NCBI RefSeq assembly: GCF_018139145.2
Contig: NC_059477.1
Coordinates: forward strand, 33,025,502-33,089,501
DNA from: Gymnogyps californianus
Lineage: Eukaryota; Chordata; Aves; Accipitriformes; Cathartidae
Direction of reading: 5' to 3'
DNA: 64,000 bases
The position numbers and the translations under genes are program-made. Positions 27,201 to 36,480 of this stretch are shown one piece after another (positions within the stretch are counted from its first letter, which is position 1; each line of letters opens with the position of its first letter). Below the pieces are notes generated by a model that worked only from the letters and a program-made list of their open reading frames with translations, searched no databases and was not told the origin of the DNA.

Positions 27201-30200
27201 CCCAGACCCCAGGGCTTGAGCGCGTGCCCCACGCAGGCGGTGTATTGCCCCCAGCTCGGCTGCACTCACTGCCCACAGCCGGCTCAGCCACCGGCACACG
27301 CGTCTCTCCTCGCAGGAAAGCTTCCTCCGCCTGCCCAAGGCAGCACCACACGGCCGGGACCGGCTGCCAGAGCAGGTCGAGGGGTGCCATCAGACTGAGT
27401 ACAGCCAGCACACCCTCCGCTCCCCCACAGTGGCCTTCTCCCCAGGATCATCCCGGTGAAAGTGTGAGGCAGCCGGTCTTTCCAGATGGTGGGCAGGCGT
27501 GGTGGGAAAGTGGGGTGCTGGCAGGAAAGATACACTCGTCCAAGCCCACCATGGAGGAACAGCTGAGGGGGTGGGCAGGCTTCCCCTCCTCAGCGTGACT
27601 CCAGCAGCAGCTTCGACCCACCTGCATGGGGCCCCCCAGCACCACGCTGGGACAGGGGGCTCGGCCCGCTATGGAGGATTCCTGGGAGGGACCGCTCCGT
27701 GGTCCCCGGCCACGGCCCCTGCCACTCAGCCCCATGCTGGCGTGTGCCCCGGCTCCCTCCCTGCCCGTGCTCCAAACAGCCACAGCAACAACTCCCTGCT
27801 CGGCCAGGTCACGGGCTTGCCCTGGGCACCTCAGCTGCAGGGATCCTCTTGCACCCGGGACTGGTGCGGGAGGCAAAGGCACCGAGCAGGAAAAGAGCAC
27901 CCTCTTCAAATCTTCCCCAACACTTTCTCCTTGCAGCAAGGGCCAGCAGGGAAAGAGGGAAGAGTGGAGAGCAGCCACAGCCTTGATCTGGGGACCTCTG
28001 TCTCCCCTGGGAGAGGAACTCAAGGAAAACCGGGCAGGGGCACTCGTCCCTGCCTGGGGGGGCTGCAGAGCTCCCTGGGACTGAGTTACTCCAGTCTGTC
28101 CTCGGAAGGGGCTGACTGAGGGGTTTTGCTCCTTACCTGTAGTTGCTGGGGTTGTTGTTGTAGCTGTGGCAGTAGTATTTGTAGCATCGTTTCCTGATGA
28201 ACGGAAAAGGAGATGGTAGCACTGGTTAGTGTTGTGTGTTGGGAAAGTCTCAGGGAGCTCTGCGTGTGCAAGACAACCTCTGAGCAGGGAAGTGGGGGAC
28301 CCATGTGGGCTGAGCAGCCGCAGCCCCGGGCAGCCTTGCCCTGCCTTTGGGCTCTCCCTGGCCGTGATGCCTGTGTAGTCTGACACGTCCATGGCCCCTT
28401 CTCCCCCAGACCCCAGGGCTTGAGCGCGTGCCCCACACAGGCGGTGTATTGCCCCCAGCTCGGCTGCACTCACTGCCCACAGCCGGCTCAGCCACCGGCA
28501 CACGCGTCTCTCCTCGCAGGAAAGCTTCCTCCGCCTGCCCAAGGCAGCACCACACGGCCGGGACCGGCTGCCAGAGCAGGTCGAGGGGTGCCATCAGACT
28601 GAGTACAGCCAGCACACCCTCCGCTCCCCCACAGTGGCCTTCTCCCCAGGATCATCCCGGTGAAAGTGTGAGGCAGCCGGTCTTTCCAGATGGTGGGCAG
28701 GCGTGGTGGGAAAGTGGGGTGCTGGCAGGAAAGATACGCTCGTCCAAGCCCACCGTGGAGGAACAGCTGAGGGGGTGGGCAGGCTTCCCCTCCTCAGCGT
28801 GACTCCAGCAGCAGCTTCGACCCACCTGCATGGGGCCCTCCAGCACCACGCTGGGACAGGGGGCTCGGCCCGCTATGGAGGATTCCTGGGAGGGACCGCT
28901 CCGTGGTCCCCGGCCACGGCCCCTGCCACTCAGCCCCATGCTGGCGTGTGCCCCGGCTCCCTCCCTGCCCGTGCTCCAAACAGCCACAGCAACAACTCCC
29001 TGCTCGGCCAGGTCACGGGCTTGCCCTGGGCACCTCAGCTGCAGGGATCCTCTTGCACCCGGGACTGGTGCGGGAGGCAAAGGCACCGAGCAGGAAAAGA
29101 GCACCCTCTTCAAATCTTCCCCAACACTTTCTCCTTGCAGCAAGGGCCAGCAGGGAAAGAGGGAAGAGTGGAGAGCAGCCACAGCCTTGATCTGGGGACC
29201 TCTGTCTCCCCTGGGAGAGGAACTCAAGGAAAACCGGGCAGGGGCACTCGTCCCTGCCTGGGGGGGCTGCAGAGCTCCCTGGGACTGAGTTACTCCAATC
29301 TGTCCTCGGAAGGGGCTGACTGAGGGCTTTTGCTCCTTACCTGTAGTTGTTGGGCTTGTCGTTGTAGCTGTGGCAGTAGTATTTGTAGCATCGTTTCCTG
29401 ATGAACGGAAAAGGAGATGGTAGCACTGGTTAGTGTTGTGTGTTGGGAAAGTCTCAGGGAGCTCTGCGTGTGCAGGACAACCCCTGAGCAGGGAAGTGGG
29501 GGACCCATGTGGGATGAGCAGCCGCAGCCCCGGGCAGCCTTGCCCTGCCTTTGGGCTCTCCCTGGCCGTGATGCCTGTGTAGTCTGACACGTCCATGGCC
29601 CTTCTCCCCCAGACCCCAGGGCTTGAGCGCGTGCCCCACGCAGGCGGTGTATTGCCCCCAGCTCGGCTGCACTCACTGCCCACAGCCGGCTCAGCCACCG
29701 GCACACGCGTCTCTCCTCGCAGGAAAGCTTCCTCCGCCTGCCCAAGGCAGCACCACACGGCCGGGACCGGCTGCCAGAGCAGGTCGAGGGGTGCCATCAG
29801 ACTGAGTACAGCCAGCACACCCTCCGCTCCCCCACAGTGGCCTTCTCCCCAGGATCATCCCGGTGAAAGTGTGAGGCAGCCGGTCTTTCCAGATGGTGGG
29901 CAGGCGTGGTGGGAAAGTGGGGTGCTGGCAGGAAAGATACGCTCGTCCAAGCCCACCATGGAGGAACAGCTGAGGGGGTGGGCAGGCTTCCCCTCCTCAG
30001 CGTGACTCCAGCAGCAGCTTCGACCCACCTGCATGGGGCCCTCCAGCACCACGCTGGGACAGGGGGCCCGGCCCGCTATGGAGGATTCCTGGGAGGGACC
30101 GCTCCGTGGTCCCCGGCCACAGCCCCTGCCACTCAGCCCCATGCTGGCGTGTGCCCCGGCTCCCTCCCTGCCCGTGCTCCAAACAGCCACAGCAACAACT

Positions 30201-33200
30201 CCCTGCTCGGCCCGGTCACGGGCTTGCCCTGGGCACCTCAGCTGCAGAGATCCTCTTGCACCCGGGACTGGTGCGGGAGGCAAAGGCACCGAGCAGGAAA
30301 AGAGCACCCTCTTCAAATCTTCCCCAACACTTTCTCCTTGCAGCAAGGGCCAGCAGGGAAAGAGGGAAGAGTGGAGAGCAGTCACAGCCTTGATCTGGGC
30401 ACCTCTGTCTCCCCTGGGAGAGGAACTCAAGGAAAACCGGGCAGGGGCACTCATCCCTGCCTGGGGGAGCTGCAGAGCTCCCTGGGACTGAGTTACTCCA
30501 GTCTGTCCTCGGAAGGGGCTGACTAAGGGCTTTTGCTCCTTACCTGTAGTTGGTGGGGTTGCCGTCGTAGCTGTGGCAGTAGTAGTTGTAGCATTGTTTC
30601 CTGATGAACGGAAAAGGAGATGGTAGCACTGGTTAGTGTTGTGTGTTGGGAAAGTCTCGGGGAGCTCTGCGTGTGCAGGACAACCTCTGAGCAGGGAAGT
30701 GGGGGACCCGCGTGGGGCTGACCAGCCGCAGCCCCAGGCAGCCTTGCCCTGCCTTTGGGCTCTCCCTGGCCGTGATGCCTGTGTAGTCTGACACGTCCAT
30801 GGCCCCTTCTCCCCCAGACCCCAGGGCTTGAGCGCGTGCCCCACGCAGGCGGTGTATTGCCCCCAGCTCGGCTGCACTCACTGCCCACAGCCGGCTCAGC
30901 CACCGGCACACGCGTCTCTCCTCGCAGGAAAGCTTCCTCCGCTTGCCCAAGGCAGCACCACACGGCCAGGACCGGCTGCCAGAGCAGGTCGAGGGGTGCC
31001 ATCAGACTGAGTACAGCCAGCACACCCTCCACTCCCCCACAGTGGCCTTCTCCCCAGGATCATCCCGGTGAAAGTGTGAGGCAGCCGGTCTTTCCAGATG
31101 GTGGGCAGGCGTGGTGGGAAGGTGGGGTGCTGGCAGGAAGGATGCGCTCGTCCAAGCCCACCGTGGAGGAACAGCTGAGGGGGTGGGCAGGCTTCCCCTC
31201 CTCAGCGTGACTCCAGCAGCAGCTTCGACCCACCTGCATGGGGCCCCCCAGCACCACGCTGGGACAGGGGGCCCGGCCCGCTATGGAGGATTCCTGGGAG
31301 GGACGACTCTGTGGTCCCCGGCCACAGCCCCTGCCACTCAGCCCCACGCTAGCGTGTGCCCCGGCTCCCTCCCTGCCCGTGCTCCAAACAGCCACAGCAA
31401 CAACTCCCTGCTCGGCCCGGTCACAGGCTTGCCCTGGGCACCTCAGCTGCAGGGATCCTCTTGCACCCGGGACTGGTGCGGGAGGCAAAGGCACCGAGCA
31501 GGAAAAGAGCACCCTCTTCAAATCTTCCCCAACACTTTCTCCTTGCAGCAAGGGCCAGCAGGGAAAGAGGGAAGAGTGGAGAGCAGCCACAGCCTTGATC
31601 TGAGGACCTCTGTCTCCCCTGGGAGAGGAACTCAAGGAAAACCGGGCAGGGGCACTCGTCCCTGCCTGGGGGGGCTGCAGAGCTCCCTGGGACTGAGTTA
31701 CTCCAATCTGTCCTCGGAAGGGGCTGACTGAGGGCTTTTGCTCCTTACCTGTATTTTCAGGGATTGTTGTCTTAGGTGTGGCAGCAGTTGTTTCAGCCGT
31801 GTTTCCTGATGAACGGAAAAGGAGATGGTAGCACTGGTTAGTGTTGTGTGTTGGGAAAGTCTCAGGGAGCTCTGCGTGTGCAGGACAACCTCTGAGCAGG
31901 GAAGTGGGGGACCCATGTGGGGCTGACCAGCCGCAGCCCCGGGCAGCCTTGCCCTGCCTTTGGGCTCTCCCTGGCCGTGATGCCTGTGTAGTCTGACACG
32001 TCCATGGCCCCTTCTCCCCCAGACCCCAGGGCTTGAGCGCGTGCCCCACGCAGGCGGTGTATTGCCCCCAGCTCGGCTGCACTCACTGCCCACAGCCGGC
32101 TCAGCCACCGGCACACGCGTCTCTCCTCGCAGGAAAGCTTCCTCCGCCTGCCCAAGGCAGCACCACACGGCCGGGACCGGCTGCCAGAGCAGGTCGAGGG
32201 GTGCCATCAGACTGAGTACAGCCAGCACACCCTCCGCTCCCCCACAGTGGCCTTCTCCCCAGGATCATCCCGGTGAAAGTGTGAGGCAGCCGGTCTTTCC
32301 AGATGGTGGGCAGGCGTGGTGGGAAAGTGGGGTGCTGGCAGGAAGGATGCGCTCGTCCAAGCCCACCGTGGAGGAACAGCTGAGGGGGTGGGCAGGCTTC
32401 CCCTCCTCAGTGTGACTCCAGCAGCAGCTTCGACCCACCTGCATGGGGCCCTCCAGCACCACGCTGGGACAGGGGGCCCGGCCCGCTATGGAGGATTCCT
32501 GGGAGGGACCGCTCCGTGGTCCCCGGCCACGGCCCCTGCCACTCAGCCCCATGCTGGCGTGTGCCCCGGCTCCCTCCCTGCCCGTGCTCCAAACAGCCAC
32601 AGCAACAACTCCCTGCTCGGCCCGGTCACAGGCTTGCCCTGGGCACCTCAGCTGCAGGGATCCTCTTGCACCCGGGACTGGTGCGGGAGGCAAAGGCACT
32701 GAGCAGGAAAAGAGCACCCTCTTCAAATCTTCCCCAACACTTTCTCCTTGCAGCAAAGGCCAGCAGGGAAAGAGGGAAGAGTGGAGAGCAGTCTCAGCCT
32801 TGATCTGGGGACCTGTCTCCCCTGGGAGAGGAACTCAAGGAAAACCGGGCAGGGGCACTCATCCCTGCCTGGGGGGGCTGCAGAGCTCCCTGGGACTGAG
32901 TTACTCCAGTCTGTCCTCGGAAGGGGCTGACTAAGGGCTTTTGCTCCTTACCTGTAGTTGTTGGGCTTGTCGTTGTAGCTGTGGCAGCAGTTGTTTCAGC
33001 CGTGTTTCCTGATGAACGGAAAAGGAGATGGTAGCACTGGTTAGTGTTGTGTGTTGGGAAAGTCTCGGGGAGCTCTGCGTGTGCAGGACAACCCCTGAGC
33101 AGGGAAGTGGGGGACCCGCGTGGGGCTGACCAGCCGCAGCCCCGGGCAGCCTTGCCCTGCCTTTGGGCTCTCCCCAGGCCCAGTGAGTGATTGGTGTCAT

Positions 33201-36200
33201 GTTTTTCCTTTTAGGCCTTCTCCCACAGCCAGGCAATTGGTTCCTTCCACCAACAGCAGTTTTGTACGCTTCCTGCCTTTCTCCTCTAGGCGATTGTGGC
33301 ATGCTGAGTTGCCAGTATATGCATGTCTCCTCGCAGGAAAGCTCCCTTCACCTTCCCAAGGCAGCACCATTGGCCAGTGCTGGCTTCCAGAGCAGGGTCA
33401 CGGGCATCCCATTCACTAGCGCGTATGCTCCAGCCTGAGAGCTAGGGGAGCTCTAATCTGACCTAGTGACAGTGTTGCCGCCTTCTCTTGCTATGTCAAT
33501 TTGCTTTTCTCATCCCTTAAACAAGCAGTGCTTTTACCATCATGCATATTCAGCAGTTGCACTGTTTTTAATTAGATTTACATGACATTGCACTCCACAG
33601 TTAACGTGTTCACAGTGAGTCTTCAGATTCTGCTCTAGACCTCAGCTAAATCCACAAAAAATACATTTGCTGCAAGATATATAAATATAAATATTTTGCA
33701 ACTATGGAAGATGCTCTCAGGAGAAGCATCATTAAAAACTCTATATGGACTCCTTCAGAGCAGCAGTGGAAGAATGCCTTTGCTAACACCTTCTCCTATG
33801 CTGTAAGAAATTCCAGTGGACATTGAAAGCAGAGTATTTCTATTCAAAGAATGCATTTTCTGCTAAATTATTATCAGTGGTTTTAAGACCCTCTTTCCAG
33901 GACTACACTTCCATGCAGTTATGACAGTATACATTATTTTTTGTCATTCTTTTCCTTCCTTGTTATAATTCTTTCTGAATAAAGAGAATCCTGGCTGATA
34001 CCAGACAATAGTTGAAGAAAATTTTCCTCACATTTTGGTTTCAGCATTACCTGTTACTGTGTTTACTCTTCCAAAGTATTTTATCTATTTATTTTTAGGA
34101 TGTTTATTTTATATTTAAACTGTGTCATTCTTAACTCTTAATATAAGGAAGGTTTGGGGTTTTTTTTGTCTAGAAGTAACGAGACCAAATAATAAAACAG
34201 CCTTGCTGATAAATGTGTGATACTGACAAATGGCCAGTTTGGATCATATGATCTAACTGTAATCTGAATTAGTTAATATACAAGTTAGGAGTAAACATAT
34301 TTCCTCTAAGTTAATGCCGCTGCAGCAATAATTTAATCTAAGTCATTGACAGCATGCAGCTGGAAGACTAATGTATTTGTGGCTAAAATCCTTGGCACTA
34401 ACACATTCTTATAGCTGGTATATTAAAAAAAATATTGCAAATCTCAACAGACATTTGAAAAATAGACCCTACTTTTCAAGAGCTTTGTAGGGCTTTGAAA
34501 ATCTGAAGTGAGGCAAATTTTACAAACTTTTTTCTTCTGATCAATAAAGCTGATGAAGAAAAGGCACATCAAAAAGACAACACCTGAAGTAATCCATTAG
34601 TCTCCTCTAGGTGAAGGGGAAACATGAGCAATTGTGCCAGTTCTCTGCCAAGTCTTCTGCCTCCACTGATTACTGAGTCCTATAGGCAGCATTATTTGTT
34701 CCCCAGGCAATATAAAGAAATGTACATTTTTCCTATAACCATGATAATATGAATCTATGCTGGCCACTGGCCATGGTTTTGGAGCATTGTTTAGACTGCC
34801 TTCTCAAAATGGATGTTGGGGCAGTAACCTCTTACAGAGCTAGTCCTTAGTCTGCAACAACTGTTAGCCTTGTAGAGACTCTGGCTAACAGTTGTCCAGG
34901 AGTACCCTTTGGACTCAGGAAGAACCGCGTCCGTGGTGACAGCAGAGCACATGAGCTGCAATTGAACCTTGCTGATGGGCTTGTCACAGGTGACCTGAGC
35001 AAAGGTGGCTATTTTATCGCTCCGTCTGCCTAGACCCAACCTTCTGTAGAAGGAAACAGGATGTGTTAATAGACTTACGCGTTTAGTATGGAGATAAAGA
35101 AATGGATGTTACGACCGAGGTTATGGAATAACAGAGACATCTGGCTGCTGAGCAGGGCAGGGCCTTTGCCAGTACTATTCGAATGGACACATCCTGCAAA
35201 GCTTTTACAATGTTTGCTTAGAATGAAAAAGGTTTCTGGGCAGGCCCATCCTGATGCAAAGTCTGTTCAAGTAAGTGAAAGACTCACATTGCTTTCAGTA
35301 GCTCTTGGGTCAAGATTTTTCACATCTTGCTGTTACCCACAAGCCTCCAAACAGAACACCAACTAACTGACAATCTTGAAGACTTCTATGCTTATAATTT
35401 ATAGCTAAAAATTGGTCTGTAGCATGTTGTAGATGTTACTGGAAATACATATGTTCACTCACAGTAGTCAACAGAGACCCACAACCATCTGTCACCAGTT
35501 GCAAGCTTAACAGCATCAGTGAAGGTCTTAATTTGGCTCATATCTCTGTAACTTTATGTCTGTGTTAGCTGGGAGTTCCTGTCCTCTCACAGCTTCAAGT
35601 TGCCACAAAACTCTTCATATAGTTTCCTTAACTCTACTTCTGCTAATGCCTTTGCTCCCTCGTATCTCTCACTGAATATTGTGATGGGCAAGTTTGGGCA
35701 GAGGCTCTGGCCTACAACTACCAAGTTTGTCCCAATACCAGAAAAAGTAGTAAGTGGCTTAAGGAATGACACCTGCCTTTCAGTTTGAATAGACCATGGT
35801 GCAATCCTCTGCCACTCAAGTTGGTGGTGAAGTTCCCATTAATTAATTTCAACAGGAGGGAAGGAATGCTCTGTGAGCCAGCTCAGGTGGCGCTGCTTTC
35901 CAGACTGATTGTTTAAGGAGCCTCTGGCTGGAAGGCCACTGGCAGCACTCCTTTCCCTGGGTACTGGGGTGGAACAGTCACAGCTTTTGTTATGACCGTA
36001 ACAGAGCTTGAATTACCTGGGTTTGGTGTGCAGGTCCTGAAAACTGCTCTTGGAATAGGCTAAATTAGGTTAATCACAAGCACCAGTGACTTTGCGTTGT
36101 TCTGTGAACAAGGAAAACTGTTGGCTTGCAGTGACATTTTTTGTCGTTAATTAATCAAAATCTTGACATGCTGAATTGTGTATCGCCACTGACCTCCAGC

Positions 36201-36351
36201 CTCTCAGCAGCTGCTGAAAGTACTACGCAATCCATTCACTGCCACAGAATAGCTGCCCTGATAAAACCCAAAACAGAAGATAGTGTTTCTTACCTTTCCC
36301 AAGGCTCAACACCAGGCTGAGCAATACAGTGAGGAATACACAGCGTCTCAT
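12409..36351 (-). CDS. MUC13: MUC13-like transmembrane mucin, complete gene (16 exons, one probably skipped)
   Basis: I assembled the gene by reading splice sites on the minus strand. The product is a type I membrane mucin of about 465 residues: signal peptide (1-20), Thr-rich stalk (20-114), EGF1 (115-154), SEA (155-258), EGF2 (259-300), EGF3 plus a short Cys pair (301-350), transmembrane helix (about 354-379) and cytoplasmic tail (380-465). Exon lengths in order are 58, 5 x 57, 120, 107, 59, 146, 126, 112, 38, 88, 208 and 51 nt. Their sum is 1,398 nt, a multiple of three, which supports the model. All junctions have GT/AG sites and consistent phases. The order T-rich, EGF, SEA, EGF, TM and the place next to HEG1 match human MUC13 (about 512 aa), an apical epithelial mucin. 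The stalk is unusual because it is built from 1.2 kb genomic repeats. A different SEA-EGF mucin name is possible, but this identity is the best fit. Confidence 0.86.
13708..13915 (-). CDS. MUC13: MUC13-like cytoplasmic tail exon
   Basis: A 208-nt exon, phase 2 to 0. The tail opens with a basic cluster ([12 protein letters not shown], then KSRYSS) and later holds [12 protein letters not shown] and [10 protein letters not shown]. The Tyr-containing motifs and Ser/Thr sites are candidates for phosphorylation or adaptor binding. No enzyme domain is present. Confidence 0.88.
14999..15086 (-). CDS. MUC13: MUC13-like transmembrane exon
   Basis: An 88-nt exon, phase 1 to 2. After NSE comes an uninterrupted hydrophobic run ([16 protein letters not shown] then [10 protein letters not shown]) ending in Arg: a single-pass helix with a positive inner flank. 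HEG1's transmembrane exon is also 88 nt with the same phases. Confidence 0.92.
15174..15290. repeat. (GAAA)n/(GGAA)n polypurine microsatellite
   Basis: About 117 bp of alternating GAAA and GGAA blocks on the plus strand, so the transcript would carry a (CUUU)n pyrimidine tract ending about 90 nt upstream of the transmembrane exon acceptor. Confidence 0.97.
17297..17334 (-). CDS. MUC13: MUC13-like juxtamembrane Cys exon
   Basis: A 38-nt exon, phase 2 to 1, encoding [12 protein letters not shown]. Together with the end of the previous exon it gives [13 protein letters not shown], very close to HEG1's CVSCPFGLGGFNC, which is also on a 38-nt exon. Confidence 0.88.
18434..18545 (-). CDS. MUC13: MUC13-like EGF3 exon, first part
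   Basis: A 112-nt exon, phase 1 to 2, with Cys pattern DCSKDC, YC, TCKC, KC. The codon TC|T at its 3' junction continues as [11 protein letters not shown] in the next exon. Confidence 0.88.
19689..19814 (-). CDS. MUC13: MUC13-like EGF2 exon
   Basis: A 126-nt exon, phase 1-1, with six cysteines in EGF spacing ([14 protein letters not shown], then KCIC and a final SC). The acceptor is TTTTAAAG and the donor GTAAGAAC. It corresponds in position and phase to the 135-nt EGF exon of HEG1. Confidence 0.9.
21136..21281 (-). CDS. MUC13: MUC13-like SEA exon 3
   Basis: A 146-nt exon, phase 2 to 1, completing the SEA domain: [19 protein letters not shown] followed by [15 protein letters not shown]. These match the late strands and the second helix pair. 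Acceptor TTTTCAG, donor GTACGT. Confidence 0.9.
22682..22740 (-). CDS. MUC13: MUC13-like SEA exon 2
   Basis: A 59-nt exon, phase 0 to 2, encoding [19 protein letters not shown]. It covers the strand where autocleaving SEA domains carry G-S-V-V-V. Here the sequence is G-Q-T-V-I-V, without the serine nucleophile next to Gly. Confidence 0.86.
24359..24465 (-). CDS. MUC13: MUC13-like SEA exon 1
   Basis: A 107-nt exon, phase 1 to 0. It reads [15 protein letters not shown], then [12 protein letters not shown], matching the first strand and helix of a SEA domain. Residues about 155-190. Confidence 0.88.
25398..25517 (-). CDS. MUC13: MUC13-like EGF1 exon
   Basis: A 120-nt exon, phase 1-1, encoding an EGF-like module with six cysteines: it opens [15 protein letters not shown] and continues with [10 protein letters not shown] and a final Cys before the donor GTGAGT. 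The Asn-Ser-Thr within it is a possible N-glycosylation site. It joins the stalk to the SEA module (residues about 115-154). Confidence 0.92.
26934..26989 (-). pseudogene. Stalk exon R1, frame-broken copy (56 nt)
   Basis: The sixth array copy keeps the acceptor (TTCATCAG) and donor (GTAAGG) but is 56 nt long: one C is missing in the motif that reads GGGCTTG on the plus strand in R3 and R6 and GGGTTG here. Splicing it in would shift EGF1 into a frame that stops after about 19 codons. The exon is therefore probably skipped or decaying. A sequencing or assembly indel is the main alternative. Confidence 0.75.
28137..28193 (-). CDS. MUC13: Stalk exon R2
   Basis: 57 nt, phase 1-1, encoding [19 protein letters not shown]. 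In the model it splices directly to the EGF1 exon at 25,517, keeping frame across the junction. Confidence 0.83.
29341..29397 (-). CDS. MUC13: Stalk exon R3
   Basis: 57 nt, phase 1-1, encoding [19 protein letters not shown]. The N-T-T triplet is a potential N-glycosylation sequon. The second half is identical to R6 while the first half is identical to R2, so the exon looks like a recombinant. Confidence 0.85.
30544..30600 (-). CDS. MUC13: Stalk exon R4
   Basis: 57 nt, phase 1-1, encoding [19 protein letters not shown]. It carries an N-A-T N-glycosylation sequon near its start as well as many Thr sites. Confidence 0.85.
31749..31805 (-). CDS. MUC13: Stalk exon R5
   Basis: 57 nt, phase 1-1, encoding [19 protein letters not shown]. 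The first half matches R6. The second half is the most divergent of all copies (Lys, Ile and Glu appear), although the flanking introns are nearly identical to those of its neighbours. Confidence 0.85.
32952..33008 (-). CDS. MUC13: Stalk exon R6 (first stalk exon in the transcript)
   Basis: A 57-nt exon, phase 1 at both ends, between the acceptor TTCATCAG and donor GTAAGG. It encodes [19 protein letters not shown], a Thr/Ala/Pro stretch suited to O-glycosylation. A symmetrical exon like this can be duplicated or skipped without shifting the frame. Confidence 0.85.
33446..36293 (-). other. Intron 1 of the MUC13-like gene (part outside the array)
   Basis: AT-rich intron sequence. I found no further exon with acceptor, open phase-1 frame and donor. 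A 61-codon minus frame at 35587-35772 has a protein-like composition but no recognisable family and no matching splice sites. Confidence 0.6.
36294..36351 (-). CDS. MUC13: MUC13-like exon 1: signal peptide
   Basis: ATG at 36351-36349 opens [19 protein letters not shown], a typical signal peptide with a basic start and a long Leu/Val core. The exon ends in phase 1 before the donor GTAAGAAAC. This is the only ATG that fits the downstream phase-1 exons, and it lies just below the promoter elements. Confidence 0.88.
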
Positions 36352-36419
36352 TGCCACTTCTGTTGCTGGTGCTACTTGCTGCTAAACCTAAGAGAAAGTG
36401 CTTTTCTCTTCTGGCGTCA

Positions 36420-36475
36420 GCTCATTTAAGGTCCCAGCCACAGGTAGAGAGTTCAGCCCTGAGCTGACGTCATGG
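36420..36475 (-). promoter_or_regulatory. Proximal promoter of the MUC13-like gene with a consensus CRE
   Basis: A perfect palindromic CRE/ATF site, TGACGTCA, sits at 36465-36472, about 115 bp upstream of the start codon. A TATA-like TTAAAT (read on the minus strand) lies near 36424-36429, which would place transcription start about 40 bp before the ATG. No CpG island is present. The elements are read directly; their use is inferred from position. Confidence 0.45.
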
Positions 36476-36480
36476 TGGCA

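Larger units (their letters stand above)
26530..33445 (-). repeat. 1.2 kb tandem array carrying the mucin stalk exons
   Basis: Six successive copies of a GC-rich unit each contain one small Thr-rich exon. Exon upper ends fall at 26989, 28193, 29397, 30600, 31805 and 33008, giving periods of 1204, 1204, 1203, 1205 and 1203 bp. By eye, copies differ by about 2-3% in the intron parts checked. Close homology stops near 33,178. A diverged partial unit follows at about 33,330-33,445, and rearranged partial copies lie at about 26,530-26,930. Long open frames on both strands recur in every unit, but they follow from GC-rich, stop-poor, near-identical sequence and are not taken as genes. Array size in other individuals may differ, and assemblies may collapse it. 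Confidence 0.95.

Noticed and set aside
26253..27338. 361-codon minus frame and its copies in each unit
   Set aside because: It crosses the splice sites of the stalk exon and has low-complexity translated intron content; GC-rich DNA has few stops.
27499..28119. 206-codon plus-strand frame repeated in nearly every array unit
   Set aside because: It recurs because units are nearly identical. It lacks a domain, a signal peptide or splice logic, and overlaps equally long frames on other strands.
35587..35772. 61-codon minus frame with protein-like composition in intron 1
   Set aside because: No recognised family and no acceptor/donor pair in phase 1; frames of this size occur by chance.
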